From Woeseiaceae bacterium (lineage in GTDB: Bacteria > Pseudomonadota > Gammaproteobacteria > Steroidobacterales > Woeseiaceae), in the NCBI GenBank assembly GCA_028277185.1, contig JANQGQ010000001.1:62001-126000 (forward strand): a stretch of DNA of 64,000 nt, written 5' to 3'. The translations under genes were made by a program, and so were the position numbers. Shown here piece after piece: positions 24,252 through 32,188 of the stretch. Positions within the stretch are counted from its first letter, which is position 1; each line of letters starts with the position of its first letter. The notes under the pieces are model-generated. The model did no database searches. It worked only from the letters and a program-made list of their open reading frames with translations, and was not told where the DNA came from.

Positions 24252-25385
24252 CTACCGGGGTTTGGTCGCCCGCGTGATCCACGGGTAACCCTGCTCGCCC
24301 AGCGAGTAGTCGTCGACGTCGACGAAGCCGACGTCGCGAAGCTCGGCGGCCCAGTCCGCGGCACAAGCGTCGGTAAAGAACGGCTCGCCGCGGTGCCGCG
24401 TTTCCCAGTTCAACACCACGGCCTGGAACGGCGACACGGCCCGGAACGGCGGCGGATCCGAGATCACGAGATCGCCGCCGGGCTCGAGTATCCGATAGGC
24501 CTCGCGAAAAGTGTCGCGTACCGCATCGACCGGCATTTCGTGCATCAGGGCGAACATGATCACGGCATCGAAGCTCGCATCGGGTTCGCGGGTATCGCGC
24601 GCATCGCGCTGCTTGAACTGCACGGGGACAGCCTGTTTCTCCGCCATGATGTGGCCGACGGTAAGCAGCAACGGCGACAGATCGCTCGCGACCAGCTCCG
24701 CATCGGGAAACACCGAATGCACCGCCGCCATCGTCGAGAAGCCGCCACATCCGGGCTCGTAGACTCTGCGGTAACTCCGCTTCGGCAGCTGCCGCGCGAC
24801 TTCGGCGCGGTGCTCGAGTATGTCGTCGCCGACCTCGACCGCCGCATAACCGCCATGCCTGAACACGTGCGGCCCCACGGCAAACGCGAACAGAGCGCCG
24901 TACAGGTCGTAGCCGTCCCAACCGCCGGGCTCGAGGTGCCATTCCACCTTGTCGTAGTACTTCGGCATCGGCACCGACGGATCCAGTTCCAGCGTCCCGA
25001 CCGTGGGACCGTCGGGCATGCGGAAGAACGCCTCGAACTGCTCGCGACGTTCCTCGACGGCCGGGATGCCGCGACGATAGACCTCCTCCGCGACGTAACG
25101 CTGGTGAAAGCGCTCGACCCGATAGGCCGGAGAACGCCCGGCAACGTCGCCGGCACGACCCAGCCAGCGGCGCCATGCGCTTTTGTCGGCAACTCCCGGC
25201 GCCTCGTCGCTCAGCGTTCGCGCGTCCGCATCGGCGTCGAATGCCTCCCGGGCAAGCTGACGCACGGAGCTCGCCGAGAACGCCTGCAGGGCGCCCAGCG
25301 CCTCCAGCCCCGCGCGTCCGCGCTGCGTCAGGGAAAGGTCTTTGGTCCGCTGTTCGGACGGATCCAGCCTGGTCAGAAAGGTCAT
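24252..25385 (-). CDS. Class I SAM-dependent methyltransferase
   Basis: The 377-residue protein has an N-terminal helical part (about 1-150) and a C-terminal Rossmann methyltransferase domain. Motif I is EPGCGGFST (210-218), followed by ELVASDLSPLLL and the late motif ILEPGGDLVISDPPPF. The acceptor could be a small molecule; the cluster suggests a catabolic or secondary metabolite, but that is inference. It is divergent from a LysR gene across a 134-bp AT-rich gap containing a palindrome. The 97-residue gene downstream is probably in the same unit. Confidence 0.85.
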   Translation of the reverse strand: MTFLTRLDPSEQRTKDLSLTQRGRAGLEALGALQAFSASSVRQLAREAFDADADARTLSDEAPGVADKSAWRRWLGRAGDVAGRSPAYRVERFHQRYVAEEVYRRGIPAVEERREQFEAFFRMPDGPTVGTLELDPSVPMPKYYDKVEWHLEPGGWDGYDLYGALFAFAVGPHVFRHGGYAAVEVGDDILEHRAEVARQLPKRSYRRVYEPGCGGFSTMAAVHSVFPDAELVASDLSPLLLTVGHIMAEKQAVPVQFKQRDARDTREPDASFDAVIMFALMHEMPVDAVRDTFREAYRILEPGGDLVISDPPPFRAVSPFQAVVLNWETRHRGEPFFTDACAADWAAELRDVGFVDVDDYSLGEQGYPWITRATKPR

Positions 25386-25484
25386 CTCGACACCTCTCGG
25401 TTGATGACGGCCGCGTTTGCGGCCGGAACGTTTCTTCTACGCCAGGAACGACAATCATGTCAAATTCATATATTTTTATTATCG

Positions 25485-25499
25485 ATGACTTCTAGTCAT
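25485..25499. promoter_or_regulatory. LysR-type palindromic site
   Basis: ATGACT-TCT-AGTCAT is a perfect 6-bp inverted repeat and includes a T-N11-A pattern. It lies 20 bp before the LysR ATG and about 100 bp before the divergent methyltransferase, in an AT-rich gap. A LysR autoregulatory or co-regulatory site is the simplest reading. Confidence 0.5.
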
Positions 25500-25518
25500 A
25501 CCATTGAGAAACCAGACC

Positions 25519-26481
25519 ATGGACATCAAACAGCTCAAACATTTTCTCGCTGTCGCCGACACGCACAGCGTCGCCGGCGCTGCCAAGCGGGTCGGGATCA
25601 CGCAATCCGGCCTCAGCCGGAGCATTCAGGCTCTGGAGGCGGCCGCGGGCCTGCCGTTGCTCGAGCGCCGCAGCAAGGGTGTGGTGCTCACGGAATTCGG
25701 CGAAGAGCTGTTGCCGCGGGCCAAGGCCATCCTCAACGAACGCGAACGCGCTCTGACGGAACTGCAAGCGTTTGCGAGGCTGGAACAGGGCAATCTGGCG
25801 ATCGGCGTCATGCCGAACTTCGACTACGCGGTGACGCCGAAGCTCATCGGGCGGCTGGTGACCGCGGCCGAGGGCATCAGTATCAGCGTCAGTACCGCGA
25901 GCTACGATGAACTGATCGGAAGACTGCTGGGCGCCGAGCTGCATTTCGCGCTGTTGCTGGCAGTCGCGCCCGGTCAGCCCGAGCTATCGTTCCACCAGCT
26001 TTGTGCATCGGAATCCGCGGTGTTCGTCGCCAAAAAACACCCGCTGGCGAAAGCCGGGAGGCTGCGGCTGGGAGACCTGCTCGACTACCCATGGGCACTG
26101 ACGGAAAGCCAGGCGCTAACGCAGGCGTTCGAGGCCTTTTTCCGCGCGCGAGTCGGCACCGTTCCGCCACTTCGCCTAAGTTGTGGGTCGATTGCGTTGT
26201 TGGCGCAGAGCATGCAGGAAGCGCCTTTGCTGAGCGTCCTGCCGCGGCCGTTCGGACAAAGCGACCTGCTCCGCGGGCGACTCGTCGCACTGGACGTGGA
26301 AGCACCCGCCAATGAAGCCCATGCATGGCTGGCGATCCGGCCGCAGACCGTACCGGGACCGGCCTTTCAAGTCGCACTCCGGATACTCCGGGAGATGTTT
26401 CCGGCTGCCGCGCTGCCGGGATACAACCCGGCACACGGCGATGGCGTCAGTCGTCGTCGGTCTCGACGAACCGGGCCGTAA
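25519..26481 (+). CDS. LysR-family transcriptional regulator
   Basis: The 320-residue protein has the LysR helix-turn-helix (MDIKQLKHFLAVADTHSVAGAAKRVGITQSGLSRSIQALE) and an effector domain beginning near LAIGVMPNFDYAVTPKLI. The ATG at 25519 gives the standard MDIKQLKHF beginning; the ATG at 25504 would add five residues. It is divergent from the methyltransferase gene. Its 3' end overlaps the DUF2798 gene by 35 bp, tail to tail. It is the second LysR regulator of the accessory region and may act on the methyltransferase unit or itself. Confidence 0.92.
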   Translation: MDIKQLKHFLAVADTHSVAGAAKRVGITQSGLSRSIQALEAAAGLPLLERRSKGVVLTEFGEELLPRAKAILNERERALTELQAFARLEQGNLAIGVMPNFDYAVTPKLIGRLVTAAEGISISVSTASYDELIGRLLGAELHFALLLAVAPGQPELSFHQLCASESAVFVAKKHPLAKAGRLRLGDLLDYPWALTESQALTQAFEAFFRARVGTVPPLRLSCGSIALLAQSMQEAPLLSVLPRPFGQSDLLRGRLVALDVEAPANEAHAWLAIRPQTVPGPAFQVALRILREMFPAAALPGYNPAHGDGVSRRRSRRTGP

Positions 26482-26734
26482 GCTTCTGTGTCAGGGGATT
26501 GAACAGGAACGTGAGCGGCAGCGCGAAAACGTAGGCGACACCGAACGCGCGCAGCCAACGCCGCAAGAAGTCGTCGACGAAACCGATGTTGACGACGGTG
26601 ACGATCAGGGTCATCCAGAACACCATCGTCGTACTCATCAGCACCGAATACACCAGCTGAAACCAGCGGCGGGGCAGCTTCCTGGCGGACGAGCCGTCCC
26701 CCGCCGGCCGCTCGCCCGAGACCTGCGCATTCAC
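26447..26734 (-). CDS. DUF2798-family membrane protein
   Basis: The 95-residue protein has two hydrophobic helices: LVYSVLMSTTMVFWMTLIVTVVNIGF and, after DDFLRRWLRAFG, VAYVFALPLTFLFNPLTQKL. This pair and spacing are those of DUF2798, an inner-membrane family of unknown role. The GTG at 26734 overlaps the AhpD-like stop (GTGA); an upstream ATG at 26764 would lengthen it by 10 residues but overlap the other gene more. The frame is convergent with the LysR gene. Confidence 0.8.
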   Translation of the reverse strand: MNAQVSGERPAGDGSSARKLPRRWFQLVYSVLMSTTMVFWMTLIVTVVNIGFVDDFLRRWLRAFGVAYVFALPLTFLFNPLTQKLTARFVETDDD

Positions 26735-27294
26735 GTCGACATGGACTCCGCGGTCCCGGTCCATGCAAACGGCTGGAAGTACTCGTCCAGCGGCGTGCGC
26801 ATCATGTGGTTGGTGTAGTTAGACAAGGTTTTCATCGCGATCGCGGTAACGACTTCCAGCACTTGCGGCTCCTCGAAACCCGCGGCCAGGAAGTCCTCGA
26901 GTTGCCCGGGCTCCAGGAAACCGCGCTGCTCGACGATCTGTTCGACGAAGACCCGCAATGCTTCAAGACGCGGCTGCCCGTCGATACGCCGCCCGGCGCG
27001 CACCGCCGCGAGTACTTCGTCGTCCAGGCCCGCACCGGCACTGTGCGCGGCCACGCAATAGCCGCAGCGGTTGGCGCGGCTGGCTGTGATGAAAATTACG
27101 CCGCGCTCGACGAGCGCGAGGCTCGACTTCGCGAGCAATGCGCTCATGGTCGCGTAGGCATTCAGCGCCGCCGGCGCGTGCGCCATCAAGCCCTGCTGCA
27201 CCGGCACGAAGCCGAGCCTGCCGGTTACCGCGCGGAGCTGTGCCCGGGACGCTTCCGGCGCCTCCTCGGGACTGAGTGGCTCTAGTTTCAGCAT
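26731..27294 (-). CDS. AhpD-like carboxymuconolactone decarboxylase-family protein
   Basis: The 187-residue protein has the AhpD signature: a catalytic CxxC with downstream histidine in RCGYCVAAHSAG. The family includes alkylhydroperoxidase AhpD (peroxide reduction) and carboxymuconolactone decarboxylase (aromatic degradation). A C-terminal VVTAIAMKTLSNYTNHMM helix completes the fold. The ATG at 27294 (MLKLEPLSPEE) is favoured because homology begins there; one at 27366 would add 24 residues without obvious homology. The DUF2798 gene follows with a GTGA overlap. Confidence 0.88.
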   Translation of the reverse strand: MLKLEPLSPEEAPEASRAQLRAVTGRLGFVPVQQGLMAHAPAALNAYATMSALLAKSSLALVERGVIFITASRANRCGYCVAAHSAGAGLDDEVLAAVRAGRRIDGQPRLEALRVFVEQIVEQRGFLEPGQLEDFLAAGFEEPQVLEVVTAIAMKTLSNYTNHMMRTPLDEYFQPFAWTGTAESMST

Positions 27295-27382
27295 CGCTCG
27301 ATACTCGCTGTGGAATCGTGCGTCTATCGTAGTGCGCCGCGGACGGCTGGAACCAGCATCTGACATCAGGCTATCTGATACG

Positions 27383-27409
27383 GCGAATAAAAAACGACAA
27401 TCGTATTCG
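27383..27409 (+). promoter_or_regulatory. AT-rich element shared with the TonB receptor promoter
   Basis: GCGAATAAAAAAC (27383-27395) occurs here and again at 34024-34036, and the next 14 bp stay partly alike. At this copy CGAATA is also mirrored by TATTCG 14 bp later. It lies about 75-100 bp before the exported LVIVD protein. A shared regulator is a reasonable inference. Confidence 0.45.
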
Positions 27410-27482
27410 TTACGAAATTGCTTTCACCGCGCGGCAACTGGTGCAGTATTCGGACTGGACGGAACAGGCGGGATGCCCGGCG

Positions 27483-29123
27483 ATGGTCAAAGCTTCCTCT
27501 TCGACTCGACAGTTGTTCGCAACGCTCCTCGCCGCATCGTTCGCGGCAAGCTTGCCGGCATCGGAGCAGCCGTCCGGGCGCAGTCTCGATCTGGTCCGGG
27601 TCGGCGCGGCCGTTACCGCCGATGGCAGCGTCGATTTCGCCGCCTACTCGAAGCTCGCGCCGTGGCCGCGCGCGGACGGCGGCTATCTGTATTCCGGCTG
27701 CTACCCCGGCGCACCGCTACTTGCCGACGCCGCCGGCGCCGACCGTTGCTTCATGAGCATCGATCTCGGCGATCCGAGGCGGCCGAGGCGCGTCGCGACG
27801 ATCCATACCTACGACCTCGAGCGCTCACCGGCGCCGCCGCCAAGGCACGCGGTCTGGTTACCGGACTATCCGTTCGCAGATCTACCGCCGCGGTCACCTT
27901 GCAAGGTCGACTGGAACGACCGGGATATCGCCGCCGGCCGTAAGCCGCCGGCCTGCTGGGACCCCGGCTGGAATACGCAATCGCATTTCGTGGCCGCCGT
28001 TCCGGGCAAGTTGCTGGCGGTGAATCAGGAACGCTACCGCTACGGCACCGACCGGCAGGCCAATTATCACGGCGTCCGCTTCTACGATCTCTCGGACCCG
28101 GCGAAGCCGCGGTTCCTCTCCTACTGGGAAGCACCGGTATCGGACCCGGATCCTGTATCCGGCGTGCGGAGGGACGCCCGCGGCGTGCATCACTTCAACT
28201 TTCACGGCCGCTACCTGCTGCTCGGCAGCGAGTACAAGGGCTACGTGGGCCGGGTGCTAGTGATCCTCGACGTTGCCGATCCGCGAACGCCCGTGGAAGT
28301 CGGCCGCTGGGCGCTGGCCGGACAGAAAACACCGGAACAGGATGGCGAGCGAAACTGGATACAGCAACGCTTGTTCAGCCGCCCCATCATCGAAACCGAC
28401 GATGGCAAATGGACGCGCTTCGTGGGAATGCACTACGTCACCGTTCACGAGGATGTCGCTTATCTGGCCTATCACCAGGCCGGCCTCGTGACTCTGGACG
28501 TTTCCGACGTCCGGGCGCCGCAACTGCTGTCCCATCTGAACTACCTCACACCCGGTGCAGATCCGACCAACCCGAACATCGCCGCATGCCAGGCGGCCGC
28601 CGGGGGACGGCGAGCGGTATGCGGCAACACCCATACGGCACGACGAGTACCGGGCCGCGACCTCTTGATCGTCGAGGACGAGTTCTTCACCTGTCCCTTC
28701 GGCCACGTCCGGCTTTTCGACGTAGAGGACCCGTCGCGGCCGGTGCTGTTGTCGCATTTCCTGTTGGACGAGAACCTGGCGTGCGATTCGGAACGGCCCA
28801 TGCAGACTGCCGACCGCAGACGCTTCCCGATTCGCGGACCGTCTTCGCACATGGGCATCGCCTGGAACCGCGATACCTACCTCACTGCGTGGTACGGGAT
28901 GGGGCTACAGGCGATCGACATTTCGAATCCGGCCGACCCATTTCCGCTCGGCGCTTATCACTACCGCCTGGCCGACGAGCTTCCCGGCGACAGTCCGGAA
29001 TATGCCGGCTCCGATACCTACGACGTCGTCATTGGCCCCGAAGGCTATCTGTATGTAGCCGACGCGACCGGCGGGCTGCGGGTATTGAAATTGATCGACG
29101 CCGGCGAACCCGTCGGGAAGTAA
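27483..29123 (+). CDS. Exported LVIVD-repeat beta-propeller protein
   Basis: The 546-residue precursor has a signal peptide (TRQLFATLLAASFAASLPA). The rest is a propeller built from LVIVD-like repeats such as GVRFYDLSDPAKPRFLSYW, VLVILDVADPRTPVEVGRW, LVTLDVSDVRAPQLLSHL, VRLFDVEDPSRPVLLSHF and LQAIDISNPADPFPLGAYH. Such proteins lie at the cell surface or in the periplasm; no catalytic role is known. The ATG at 27483 is chosen because it is followed by the signal peptide. It is single-gene in its direction; the upstream gap holds an AT-rich element also found before the TonB receptor. Confidence 0.8.
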   Translation: MVKASSSTRQLFATLLAASFAASLPASEQPSGRSLDLVRVGAAVTADGSVDFAAYSKLAPWPRADGGYLYSGCYPGAPLLADAAGADRCFMSIDLGDPRRPRRVATIHTYDLERSPAPPPRHAVWLPDYPFADLPPRSPCKVDWNDRDIAAGRKPPACWDPGWNTQSHFVAAVPGKLLAVNQERYRYGTDRQANYHGVRFYDLSDPAKPRFLSYWEAPVSDPDPVSGVRRDARGVHHFNFHGRYLLLGSEYKGYVGRVLVILDVADPRTPVEVGRWALAGQKTPEQDGERNWIQQRLFSRPIIETDDGKWTRFVGMHYVTVHEDVAYLAYHQAGLVTLDVSDVRAPQLLSHLNYLTPGADPTNPNIAACQAAAGGRRAVCGNTHTARRVPGRDLLIVEDEFFTCPFGHVRLFDVEDPSRPVLLSHFLLDENLACDSERPMQTADRRRFPIRGPSSHMGIAWNRDTYLTAWYGMGLQAIDISNPADPFPLGAYHYRLADELPGDSPEYAGSDTYDVVIGPEGYLYVADATGGLRVLKLIDAGEPVGK

Positions 29124-29144
29124 GCGACGCGCTTCCCTTGCGTC

Positions 29145-29864
29145 CTATCGCAGAGTTTCGTGCAGAAAACTCACGATCGCGCGCCACGAACGGCGATCGG
29201 CATCCGCCTGATACAGGACGCCGCGATCCGGATCGTTGGCATTCGGATTCGTAAACGCGTGCATCGTCGAGCCGTAGCCGTGAATCTGCCAGTCGGCGCC
29301 GGCCGCGGTGAGTTCGTCGGCAAGGGCCAGAACCTGCTGAGGCGGCACCATCGGGTCGTCCCAGCCGTGCTGCACCAGTACCTTCGCGGCGATGCGATCG
29401 TTGCCCGCCTCCGGCGGCGGATCGAAAAGGCCGTGAACACTGACGACGCCGGCCACCTTTGCGCCAAAGCGGGCCAGATCGAGCGCACACAAACCGCCGA
29501 AACAGTAACCGACGGCCGCGACCGCCGCAGCGTCAGCCTCCGGCTCCGCGGATCCCGCCGCCAGCGCAAGCTGCAGCCGCCGCTGCAGGCCGGCACGATC
29601 GTCCAGAAAGGGCTGCATCAATGACGTGCTTTCCTCGGGGTCAGTGCTGAGCACGCCTTTACCGTAAAGATCGACAGCGAAACCCGTGAAACCGAGGCGC
29701 ACGAAGTCTGCCGCGCGCTCGCACTCGAACGTGCCGCGGCCGCCGTAGGCATGCACAACCGCGACCAGCGGCCGCGGACCGTACGCGTTGGGATCGAACG
29801 CCAGCAGACCTTCGAGCTCGACGTCGCCGTCGCGGTAAAGTACGGGCCTGGTCTCGATGGCCAA
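29145..29864 (-). CDS. Dienelactone hydrolase-family protein
   Basis: The 239-residue protein is a dienelactone-hydrolase-like alpha/beta hydrolase with a cysteine nucleophile, C121 in GYCFGG. The other two catalytic residues are an aspartate in GWDDPMVP and a histidine in TMHAFTNPNA. Family members open cyclic dienelactones and related esters in aromatic ring-cleavage. The presence of an AhpD/CMD-like gene, two or more esterases and flavoproteins in the neighbourhood fits such a role, but no ring-cleaving dioxygenase is in the window. It is convergent with the LVIVD gene. Confidence 0.9.
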   Translation of the reverse strand: MAIETRPVLYRDGDVELEGLLAFDPNAYGPRPLVAVVHAYGGRGTFECERAADFVRLGFTGFAVDLYGKGVLSTDPEESTSLMQPFLDDRAGLQRRLQLALAAGSAEPEADAAAVAAVGYCFGGLCALDLARFGAKVAGVVSVHGLFDPPPEAGNDRIAAKVLVQHGWDDPMVPPQQVLALADELTAAGADWQIHGYGSTMHAFTNPNANDPDRGVLYQADADRRSWRAIVSFLHETLR

Positions 29865-30119
29865 GAGAGTCTCTCCGTATCGGCATGGATCGCCGACCCG
29901 GGATTCTACTGCAAGGCGACCGCCCGGCGGCCGTTGCTGCCATCACGGATGTTTATGCATGGCAGTGGCAGTTATGCTGACCTCGGCCGCGAATGACGCG
30001 GCAAAGTTATGGTTCTGCGCGCACGGCGCGCGAAAAATTCCGGCAGAGACCAACCGGGCTCCGGACGGGGCAGAACAGACCCGCGCTACGATCCCGGCTG
30101 CGAAAGTAAGGAGCCCGCA

Positions 30120-30518
30120 ATGACAGTAGAGTATCTGGACATCGATGGACTGGTGCAGACGGGACGGTTCCGTCACGCCGTCAGGACCAGCGGCAAGCAC
30201 ACGGTATACCTCTCGGGCCAGGTACCACTGGACGAACAGGGCAACTGCGTCGGCGTCGGCGATTTCGACACTCAGGTACATCAGGTTTATCGCAATCTGA
30301 CGACAATCCTCGATGCGTTGGGTGTCGGCTGGGAGGCCGTTGCGATGATGCACATGTACATCGTCGACTACACACCCGAACGTTATGCGCGCCTGCGCGA
30401 GATCCGGGCCGAGTACCTGGGCGACATTCTCCCGGCCGCGACGGTGCTGGGTGTCACGGCCCTCGCGCTGCCGGAGTTCGACGTCGAAGTGGAACTCGTC
30501 GTCGACGTGGACGACTGA
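30120..30518 (+). CDS. RidA-family protein lacking the catalytic arginine
   Basis: The 132-residue protein has the RidA fold: VYLSGQVPLDEQGNCVG, DTQVHQVYRNLTTILDALG and VELVVDV. The arginine needed for imine or enamine deamination is replaced by alanine (A107 in LPAATVLG), so it is unlikely to be a RidA-type deaminase and is closer to the Rid subfamilies of unknown role. The start at 30120 has a strong AAGGAG at the proper distance. It is convergent with the GPH symporter gene (14 bp between stops). Confidence 0.85.
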   Translation: MTVEYLDIDGLVQTGRFRHAVRTSGKHTVYLSGQVPLDEQGNCVGVGDFDTQVHQVYRNLTTILDALGVGWEAVAMMHMYIVDYTPERYARLREIRAEYLGDILPAATVLGVTALALPEFDVEVELVVDVDD

Positions 30519-30532
30519 TCGGGGCCGGCGTT

Positions 30533-31942
30533 TCAGCCGGCAGCGCGCGCGTCCTCGCTCTTGAGATCGGCTTCACCGAGTTTGAAGCGAGTCATGATCA
30601 ACGCCGCCGAACCGATGCCGATCGCCGGCAGCAGGCTGACGCCCGCATAGATGACCCAGCGGCTCTCGCGGCTCTGCTCGGCAAGCGCGTCCAGGCCGCC
30701 GACGTAGCCGGCTGCGCCAAGGAGGATGCCCATCAACGCCGGTCCGAGCGCGAACGACAGTTTCTCGGCGGTGGTGTAAACGCCGGCGAACACACCCTCC
30801 CGCCGTATGCCGGTCCGCTGGTAGTCGTATTGCATCGTGTCCGGCAGCAGGGACTGGCCGATCAAAAGCACGCCGCCGGCGCCGAGCCCGGTAAACACGG
30901 CGCGCAACAGGATCAGCGTCAGCGGCTCGCCCTGCGAGGCGAATAGCCAGGAAGCCAATGCCGAGACGTAGAAGAACGCCGCAAGATAATAGGCTCTGTT
31001 CTTGCCGAAGCGGCGCGTGAAACTCAGCCAGCCGAACTGCGAGAGCAGGATGAACGAGCTCTGTACCAGGAAGTAGAAGCCCATCCAGGACAGCGACGCT
31101 CCGAGGATCACGCTGAAGAAAAACGGCATCGACGACAGATAGGTAGCCAGCCCGATCAGGTGCGTGATCTTTACGCCGAGCAGCAGCACGAAAGGCCGGT
31201 TTTCGAGTGCGGTACGAAACTGCTGTTTGAGACTAGTGGTTTGCTGCGGCGCATACCTGACGGCCGGCGCATCGCGCGTCATCCACAGGCAAGCCAGGCC
31301 GGCTGCGAAGATCGTCAGACCCAACGCGTAGGACATGGCCGCGTGACCGGACACTCCGGCGCCGTAAGTCGAGATGATGAGCGGCCCGACGGCGGTGGCA
31401 AGAATGCCGCCGACGGAGACGGCCCCGGCGCGAAACGAAATCAGCTTGGTCCGTTCGTGATAGTTGCTCGTCATCTCGGCCGGCATGGCCAGATACGGAA
31501 CGTTGAAGATCGTGTAACCGGTTGCGTTCAGCAGCAGGGTAAACGCGACGAGGACAACCATCGTCTGGCTGCCGAGCCCGCTGAACATGCCGAGATTGAA
31601 GAGCAGTACGAAAGACGCAGCAGACACGACCGCACCGAGCAGCAGATACGGTCTGCGCCTTCCCCAGCGGCTCTGGGTGCGATCGCTGATCGTGCCCATC
31701 AGAGGGTCGGTGACGGCGTCGTAGGCCTTCGCCGCGCCGATCAGCAGACCGGCAAGCCCGGCCGCCACGCCGACGTTGTCGACGAGATACTTCAGCACCA
31801 GCAAACTGGTGGACTGGAACATGAGCGACATCGCCACGGTACCGAGTCCCCAACCGAGCTTGATCCTTAGCGAAAGGCCTGCCGCGGGCGTTTCGCCGGG
31901 CCGCTCCGCGGCACTCGAAGTAGTGGGAGGTTTCTCAGTCAC
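30533..31942 (-). CDS. GPH-family (glycoside-pentoside-hexuronide) cation symporter
   Basis: The 469-residue protein has about 12 membrane segments and the GPH signature in the loop after helix 2: KAYDAVTDPLMGTISDRTQSRWGRRRPYLLLGA. Such carriers (MelB, XylP, GusB) move sugars or glycosides with Na+ or H+ into the cell. The N-terminal 20 residues are polar. The N-terminus faces a 247-bp gap shared with the divergent second CocE gene. It may import the substrate of the nearby hydrolases; the sugar cannot be told. Confidence 0.88.
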   Translation of the reverse strand: MTEKPPTTSSAAERPGETPAAGLSLRIKLGWGLGTVAMSLMFQSTSLLVLKYLVDNVGVAAGLAGLLIGAAKAYDAVTDPLMGTISDRTQSRWGRRRPYLLLGAVVSAASFVLLFNLGMFSGLGSQTMVVLVAFTLLLNATGYTIFNVPYLAMPAEMTSNYHERTKLISFRAGAVSVGGILATAVGPLIISTYGAGVSGHAAMSYALGLTIFAAGLACLWMTRDAPAVRYAPQQTTSLKQQFRTALENRPFVLLLGVKITHLIGLATYLSSMPFFFSVILGASLSWMGFYFLVQSSFILLSQFGWLSFTRRFGKNRAYYLAAFFYVSALASWLFASQGEPLTLILLRAVFTGLGAGGVLLIGQSLLPDTMQYDYQRTGIRREGVFAGVYTTAEKLSFALGPALMGILLGAAGYVGGLDALAEQSRESRWVIYAGVSLLPAIGIGSAALIMTRFKLGEADLKSEDARAAG

Positions 31943-32188
31943 GATTGTCGATCACGATGGATGTCGCCTGGCCCCGATTGCGCACAGCAAAGGCGGGCGA
32001 GTATTGCATCGCGGAATTCTAAATGACAACACCCATGCTTTTGTCGTGGACGGAATCAGGAAAACAGATGCGGGCTATCAGTAAAGATTGCACGGTTTCC
32101 GCTCGAGGCCGGCCTCGTTCGACACCGCGCAGCCGTATATTGCCGCACTTGCAAGTCTCGTCTACGAGCGACTCCCGGGAACAGGTTC

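Noticed and set aside
24246-25910. Plus-strand 554-codon frame over the methyltransferase
   Set aside because: Antisense shadow of the methyltransferase that runs out of frame into the LysR gene; no domain of its own.
30525-30545. GCCGGC-N6-GCCGGC hairpin between the RidA and GPH stops, considered as a terminator
   Set aside because: The stem is only 6 bp of self-complementary sequence, and no T-run follows on either strand.
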